DNA from: Streptomyces sp. WMMC500
GTDB taxonomy: Bacteria > Actinomycetota > Actinomycetes > Streptomycetales > Streptomycetaceae
Direction: 5' to 3'
DNA: 64,000 nt
Assembly: GCF_027497195.1 (NCBI RefSeq)
Contig: NZ_CP114905.1
Span: 744,001 to 808,000, forward strand
Shown: piece after piece, positions 60,168 through 64,000 of the stretch
Layout: every line of letters begins with the position of its first letter
Numbering within the stretch: position 1 is the first letter of the stretch
Position numbers and translations under genes: made by a program
Notes under the pieces: generated by a model
What the model saw: only the letters and a program-made list of their open reading frames with translations
Told to the model about the DNA's origin: nothing
Database searches by the model: none

Positions 60168-60266
60168 GCGGGCCGCGCATACAGCAGGCCGAGCGGCACG
60201 GCGGACTGAGCGAGACAGCGGACCGACGGCGTACGGGCCGGCGTGCCGGCGCCGCCCGTACGCGCG

Positions 60267-60998
60267 TCAGCCCCGCCGCGGCTCCACTCCCCCGGCGGCG
60301 CCCGCGTCGTGACGCGCCAGGGCCGTCGCCGTCGCGGCGGACGCGACGAGCGCCACCAGCGGCGGGACGAGGAGCAGCAGCGAGGCCGTCCAGCGCAGCG
60401 ATGCCGCGAGGCCCAGCAGCGCCAGCGACGGGGCGGCGAGGAACCGCGCCGGGTGGCGGGCGACCAGGTGCGCCGCGCAGAGCCACAGCAGCCGGCCACG
60501 CAGCGCCGGGCGGGCGGAGCCGAGTGACAGGGCGGCCGGCAGGGCGAGCAGCCCGGCTACGGCGCAGGTGCCGCCGGCGGCGAGCGACGGCAGCAGCCAG
60601 GGGTTCTGCGTCTGCTGCCACACCGCCAGCGCGGCCAGGAACGCCGCCGCCGGCACCGCGGGCACCAGCGCCTGCGCGGCACCGAACCGCCACAGCGCGC
60701 GCAGCCCGCGCCACCAGTCCCGGATCCCGGCCTCGCCGTCCGCGGCGATCCGGTCGGCCGCGGCGCCGAGCGCGGCCAGCCAGGGGCCGGCGAGCACCGC
60801 GGCGACGAGGACGGAGACGGGGGTGACGCCGGGGGCGAGGAGCACGGCGAGGGTGCCGGCGGCGCAGACCGCCGCGCCCGCGACGGCCAGCGCCGGCAGG
60901 CTCGGCCAGGCGCCGCGCAGCACCCGCCGCAGCGCCTGGTTCTCGGCGGCCGACGCCGTGGCCGGGGGCGGCGGGAGCGCCGTCGCGCGCCGCGTCAT
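60267..60998 (-). CDS. Membrane protein of a sugar ABC operon (YesL/DUF624-like)
   Basis: 243 aa, about six hydrophobic segments, many Ala/Leu. The start overlaps the permease stop as ATGA. Position after two sugar permeases and the general layout (AAGTLAVLLAPGVTPVSVLVAAVLAGPWLAALG, then DWWRGLRALWRFG) recall YesL/DUF624 proteins, which accompany carbohydrate ABC systems. The assignment is tentative. Confidence 0.55.
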   Translation of the reverse strand: MTRRATALPPPPATASAAENQALRRVLRGAWPSLPALAVAGAAVCAAGTLAVLLAPGVTPVSVLVAAVLAGPWLAALGAAADRIAADGEAGIRDWWRGLRALWRFGAAQALVPAVPAAAFLAALAVWQQTQNPWLLPSLAAGGTCAVAGLLALPAALSLGSARPALRGRLLWLCAAHLVARHPARFLAAPSLALLGLAASLRWTASLLLLVPPLVALVASAATATALARHDAGAAGGVEPRRG

Positions 60999-61840
60999 CC
61001 GCGCAGCCCCGCCTGCGCGATGCTCGCCACGAACGAGCGCTGGAAGAGGAGGAACAGCGCCAGCACCGGCACCACCACCGCCGTGATCGCCGCGAACACC
61101 ACCACCGGTGAGCCGCCGTGGCTGCTCTGGAGGGTGACCAGGCCGACCGGCAGCGTCATGTGCTCCGGGGTGCTGAGGAAGATCAGCGGGCCGAAGTAGT
61201 TGTTCCAGGCGGCCTCGAACGTCAGGATCGCCATCGCCGCGAGCGCCGGCCCCGACAGCGGCACGATGATCCGGAAGAGGATCCACAGATGCCCGGCGCC
61301 GTCGATGCGCGCGGCCTCGTCCAGCTCGCGCGGGATGGTGTGGAAGTACTGCCGGAAGAAGAAGATCGAGAAGACGTTGATGAGCGCGGGCAGCCACAGC
61401 GCGGGCAGCGAGTCGATGAGGCCGAGGTTGCGCATCAGCACGAAGACGGGGATGACCGTCATCTGTGCCGGGATCATCAGCGCGCTGAGCAGCACGAGGA
61501 AGATCCCGTCCCGGCCGCGGAAGGTGAGCCGGGAGAAGGCGTACGCGGCGAGCACGCTGACCAGCAGCGAGCCGGCGGTGGCGATCACCGCGACCTGGAG
61601 GCTGTTGAGCGCCATCCGGCCGAACGGAACGGCGTCCGGCACGGCGGCGAAGTTGTCGGTGGTGAAGGGTTCGGGGATCCAGTTGGGCGGCGTCTCGAAG
61701 GCCGCCCGCTCCGCGGTGAAGCTCTGCACGACGAGCCAGACGAGCGGCGCGATCATGACGAGCCCGACCGCGACCAGGAGGAGTTCGAGCAGGAGGGCGG
61801 CCGGGCGTACGCGCCGGCGGCTGCGGGTCCGTACGGTCAC
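60995..61840 (-). CDS. Sugar ABC transporter permease (MalG type)
   Basis: 281 aa from a GTG overlapping the preceding permease stop as GTGA. Six helices; the EAA loop reads ELDEAARIDGAGHLWILFRIIVPLSGPALAAMAILTF. Pairs with the permease encoded just upstream. Confidence 0.92.
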   Translation of the reverse strand: MTVRTRSRRRVRPAALLLELLLVAVGLVMIAPLVWLVVQSFTAERAAFETPPNWIPEPFTTDNFAAVPDAVPFGRMALNSLQVAVIATAGSLLVSVLAAYAFSRLTFRGRDGIFLVLLSALMIPAQMTVIPVFVLMRNLGLIDSLPALWLPALINVFSIFFFRQYFHTIPRELDEAARIDGAGHLWILFRIIVPLSGPALAAMAILTFEAAWNNYFGPLIFLSTPEHMTLPVGLVTLQSSHGGSPVVVFAAITAVVVPVLALFLLFQRSFVASIAQAGLRG

Positions 61841-62778
61841 TGCTGGTGCACCCACTTCCGCGAGCCCCAGAACTGCAGCAGCGTGACGGCCATCATGATC
61901 ACGAAGACGAGGAGGGAGACGGCCGCGGCGTAGCCGATCTGGAAGGACTGGAAGCCCTTTTGGTAGAGGTACATGACGATGGTGATGGTCGAGTTCTCCG
62001 GCCCGCCGTCGGGCGTGATGATCTGCACCGGGTCGAAGATCTGGAACGCCCCGATGAAGGTGATGACGGCGGCGAAGAAGATCGTCGGGGACATCATCGG
62101 CAGGGTCACGCGGAAGAAGACCTGGTGTGGCCGGGCCCCGTCCACGCGCGCCGCCTCGTGCAGTTCCCTCGGCACCGTCTGCAGCCCGGCGAGCATGATG
62201 ACGAAGGTGAAGCCGATGGTGTGCCAGAAGTCGATGGCGATGATCGCGGGCAGCGCCCACGCCGGGTCGGTGAACCACTCCGGCGGCTGCACGCCGATCT
62301 GACCGGCGTAGTGGGTGACGAGGCCGAACGTCGGGTCGAGCACGTACTTCCACAGGAGCGCGACCGCGGCCCAGGAGATGACGAACGGGAAGAAGAGCGT
62401 GGTGCGGACGACGTACGAAAGGGCCCTGCTCATCATCCGGTTGACGCCCATGGCCAGCAGCAGCCCGCCGCCGAGGTGGGTGAGGACCGAGGCGAAGGCG
62501 AAGACGAAGGTGTTGGCCAGCGCCTCGTACAGCAGCGGGTCGGAGAACATCTCGGTGAAGTTGCCGACGCCGTTGAACTCGGCGGGGGTCAGCATGTCCC
62601 AACTGAAGAAGGCCAGGACGATTGCGACGACGAACGGGCCCGCCACGAAGGCGAGGAACAGCAGCAGCGCGGGGCTGAGGAACGCGTACCCGACCCAGTC
62701 GCCGCGCCGGAACCAGCCGCCGCGCGCCGCCTGCCGGGGCGCGGCGGCGCGCGTCGGGCGCGTCTGCGTCAGGGTCAC
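61837..62778 (-). CDS. Sugar ABC transporter permease (MalF type)
   Basis: 313 aa from a GTG overlapping the lipoprotein stop as GTGA. Six helices; the EAA loop reads ELHEAARVDGARPHQVFFRVTLPMMSPTIFFAAVITF. Middle component of the right-hand importer. Confidence 0.92.
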   Translation of the reverse strand: MTLTQTRPTRAAAPRQAARGGWFRRGDWVGYAFLSPALLLFLAFVAGPFVVAIVLAFFSWDMLTPAEFNGVGNFTEMFSDPLLYEALANTFVFAFASVLTHLGGGLLLAMGVNRMMSRALSYVVRTTLFFPFVISWAAVALLWKYVLDPTFGLVTHYAGQIGVQPPEWFTDPAWALPAIIAIDFWHTIGFTFVIMLAGLQTVPRELHEAARVDGARPHQVFFRVTLPMMSPTIFFAAVITFIGAFQIFDPVQIITPDGGPENSTITIVMYLYQKGFQSFQIGYAAAVSLLVFVIMMAVTLLQFWGSRKWVHQQ

Positions 62779-64000
62779 AGCAGCCCGCTGAGCGTGTCGT
62801 TCGCGCCGCCCAGGGCCTCGGCGGCGGGCTGGTTGCCGAGGATGGCGGCCTGCCAGCCCTTGGTGATGGCGGCCTGGGCCTCGGCGCCGCGCTCGGGCGA
62901 GGGGATGGGGGTGCCGTATGCGAGGGCGGCGGGCAGGTGCTCGGTGCCGGCGGGGGCGTCGTCGGTGAACGCGGGGCTCGCGGCGACGGAGTTGCGGGCG
63001 GGGATGTTGGTGCCGCCGGAGGCGGCGTAGAACGTGGACGCCTCCTTCGACATCATCCACTTGAGGAAGTCCCACGCGGCGTCCTTGTTCCCGGAGGCGC
63101 GCAGGATGGGCCAGCCGTCCCAGCCGACGCTGGCGCCGGCCCCGGTGTTGCGGGGCCAGGGCACGATGCGTACGGAGTCGGTGAGCTTCAGCCGGCGCAT
63201 GTCGAGGGTCGCCCACCGGCCGGCGCCGAAGGCGGCGAGCCTGCCCTTCTGCAACTGGCCGGCGGCGTCGAAGTTGCCGCCCGGCTTGGGCGAGAGGCCG
63301 TCGTCGATGAGGCTCTTGACGAACTCGGCGGCCTCGACGGCCTCGGGGCTGGCGAACGTCGCCTCGTCCCAGGCAGCGTTGTGGGTGCTGGCGCCGTTGG
63401 TGAGCAGCCAGGGCATGATGTCGAGGAACGGGAACTCGTAGCCGGCGGGCAGCAGGAACGCGCCGGTCTTCTGCTTGATGCGCTCCCCCGCGGTGCGGAA
63501 GTCGTCCCAGGTCCAGCCGTCCTCGGGGAGGCCGACGCCGGCGTCGGCGAAGACCTTGGTGCTGCAGTAGAGGACCGAGGTGTTGTAGCCGCCGGGGATG
63601 TAGTACGTCTTGCCGTCGGTGGAGCCGTAGGTCTCGGTCCACTCCTTCAACTTGGGGTCGGCGTCGCCGAAGTAGTCCTCGACGGCCTTCTTGTCCCGCT
63701 CCATGTACGGGTCGAGCGGTTCCAGGAGGCTCTTGGAGGCGAACAGCCGCTGGCCCTCCGTGGCGACCTGGACGATGTCGGGGACCTTGCCGCCGGCGAT
63801 CTGGGTCGAGACGGTGTTGGCGAAGTCGCCCCAGGTGCCGGCGGCGATGCCGCGGGCCTTGATCTTCACCTTCGGCCTGGACTTGTTGAACTCCGCGAAG
63901 AGCGCGTTGAACGACTCCTGCTGGGTGGCGTCCCCCAGATAGACGAGGTCGAGCGAGGACGAGTCCCCCGACGCCGATCCCCCGCACGCGGCCAGGCCCC
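62775..64000 (-). CDS. Sugar-binding lipoprotein, N-terminus beyond the window
   Basis: The frame is open to the right edge. The first residues visible are GLAACGGSASGDSSSLDLVYLG, so the lipobox cysteine is included and only the signal peptide is missing. An SBP_bac_1 fold follows (FNALFAEFNKSRPKVKIKARG, QIAGGKVPDIVQVATEGQRLFASKSLLEPLD, NTSVLYCSTKVFADAGVGLPEDGWTWDDF). First gene of the minus-strand operon of four; the regulator, if any, lies outside the window. Substrate unknown. Confidence 0.9.
   Translation of the reverse strand, partial: GLAACGGSASGDSSSLDLVYLGDATQQESFNALFAEFNKSRPKVKIKARGIAAGTWGDFANTVSTQIAGGKVPDIVQVATEGQRLFASKSLLEPLDPYMERDKKAVEDYFGDADPKLKEWTETYGSTDGKTYYIPGGYNTSVLYCSTKVFADAGVGLPEDGWTWDDFRTAGERIKQKTGAFLLPAGYEFPFLDIMPWLLTNGASTHNAAWDEATFASPEAVEAAEFVKSLIDDGLSPKPGGNFDAAGQLQKGRLAAFGAGRWATLDMRRLKLTDSVRIVPWPRNTGAGASVGWDGWPILRASGNKDAAWDFLKWMMSKEASTFYAASGGTNIPARNSVAASPAFTDDAPAGTEHLPAALAYGTPIPSPERGAEAQAAITKGWQAAILGNQPAAEALGGANDTLSGLL

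Noticed and set aside
56267..60826. Very long open frame (over 1500 codons) overlapping the phosphoesterase and PLC-like genes on the same strand
   Set aside because: It is Arg/Pro/Gly-rich with no family motifs and lies out of frame with two genes that have clear motifs and ribosome sites; a GC-bias shadow.
1..64000. Search by eye for tRNA/rRNA genes, insertion sequences, integrases and CRISPR arrays
   Set aside because: No TTCGAATCC-type T-loops in intergenic DNA, no transposase or integrase motifs, and no regularly spaced direct repeats were seen.

Overview
The window is uniformly GC-rich, with almost every third codon position G or C, frequent GTG starts and GTGA/ATGA stop-start overlaps. 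It carries several families typical of streptomycetes: a NIT-domain kinase with a roadblock partner, an ECF41 sigma factor, LacI regulators beside Tat-exported enzymes, DUF1996/DUF305 and a DasR-type operator. The source is most likely a Streptomyces or close relative. I saw no tRNA, rRNA, CRISPR array or transposase. Assignments come from reading translated sequence and from family knowledge; no database search was run.

Left (1-10.9 kb): the right part of a biosynthetic cluster, cut by the left edge. It holds a free-standing KS of the PUFA/hglE type, an AT-ACP protein, a HAD phosphatase, a DUF4188 protein, a phosphopantetheinyl transferase, an MFS exporter, a GNAT acetyltransferase, a PLP amino-acid decarboxylase, a glycosyltransferase-like protein and a phytanoyl-CoA dioxygenase-type oxygenase. 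The last five genes are tightly coupled. Product unknown, plausibly an amine-containing lipid or polyketide.

10.9-19.4 kb: a GH3 beta-N-acetylglucosaminidase behind two DasR-like operators, then housekeeping and regulatory genes (AraC regulator, MFS-DUF427 pair, NTF2-like protein, M24 peptidase, tiny membrane protein, TetR, universal stress protein).

19.6-27.5 kb: a branched-chain-amino-acid/urea-type ABC operon (lipoprotein, fused LivH-LivM permease, two ATPases) downstream of a NIT-domain sensor kinase and roadblock protein, resembling a shortened conservon.

27.8-37.3 kb: a flavin monooxygenase; an iron-box-controlled heterodimeric ABC exporter whose two ATPase domains are degenerate in complementary ways; a divergent WrbA-like/ECF41 pair with back-to-back sigma-specific promoter matches; and an HTH - Clp_N - ABC ATPase - permease operon behind a perfect inverted repeat.

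37.3-47.2 kb: secreted DUF305 and DUF1996 proteins, a secreted beta-helix protein and a LacI regulator, with the same GAGAGCGCTCTC-type operator in all three promoter regions. These are followed by a glutamine-rich coiled-coil protein, an alkyl-DHAP-synthase-like flavoenzyme and a seven-repeat propeller protein.

47.3-57.6 kb: a carbohydrate-use locus on the + strand (LacI, flavin oxidoreductase, sugar ABC transporter, Tat-exported beta-helix protein, Tat-like metallophosphoesterase/LamG protein), its promoter flanked by two operator-like sites. 57.7-64 kb: a membrane-anchored PI-PLC-like protein and, on the opposite strand, a second sugar ABC operon cut by the right edge.
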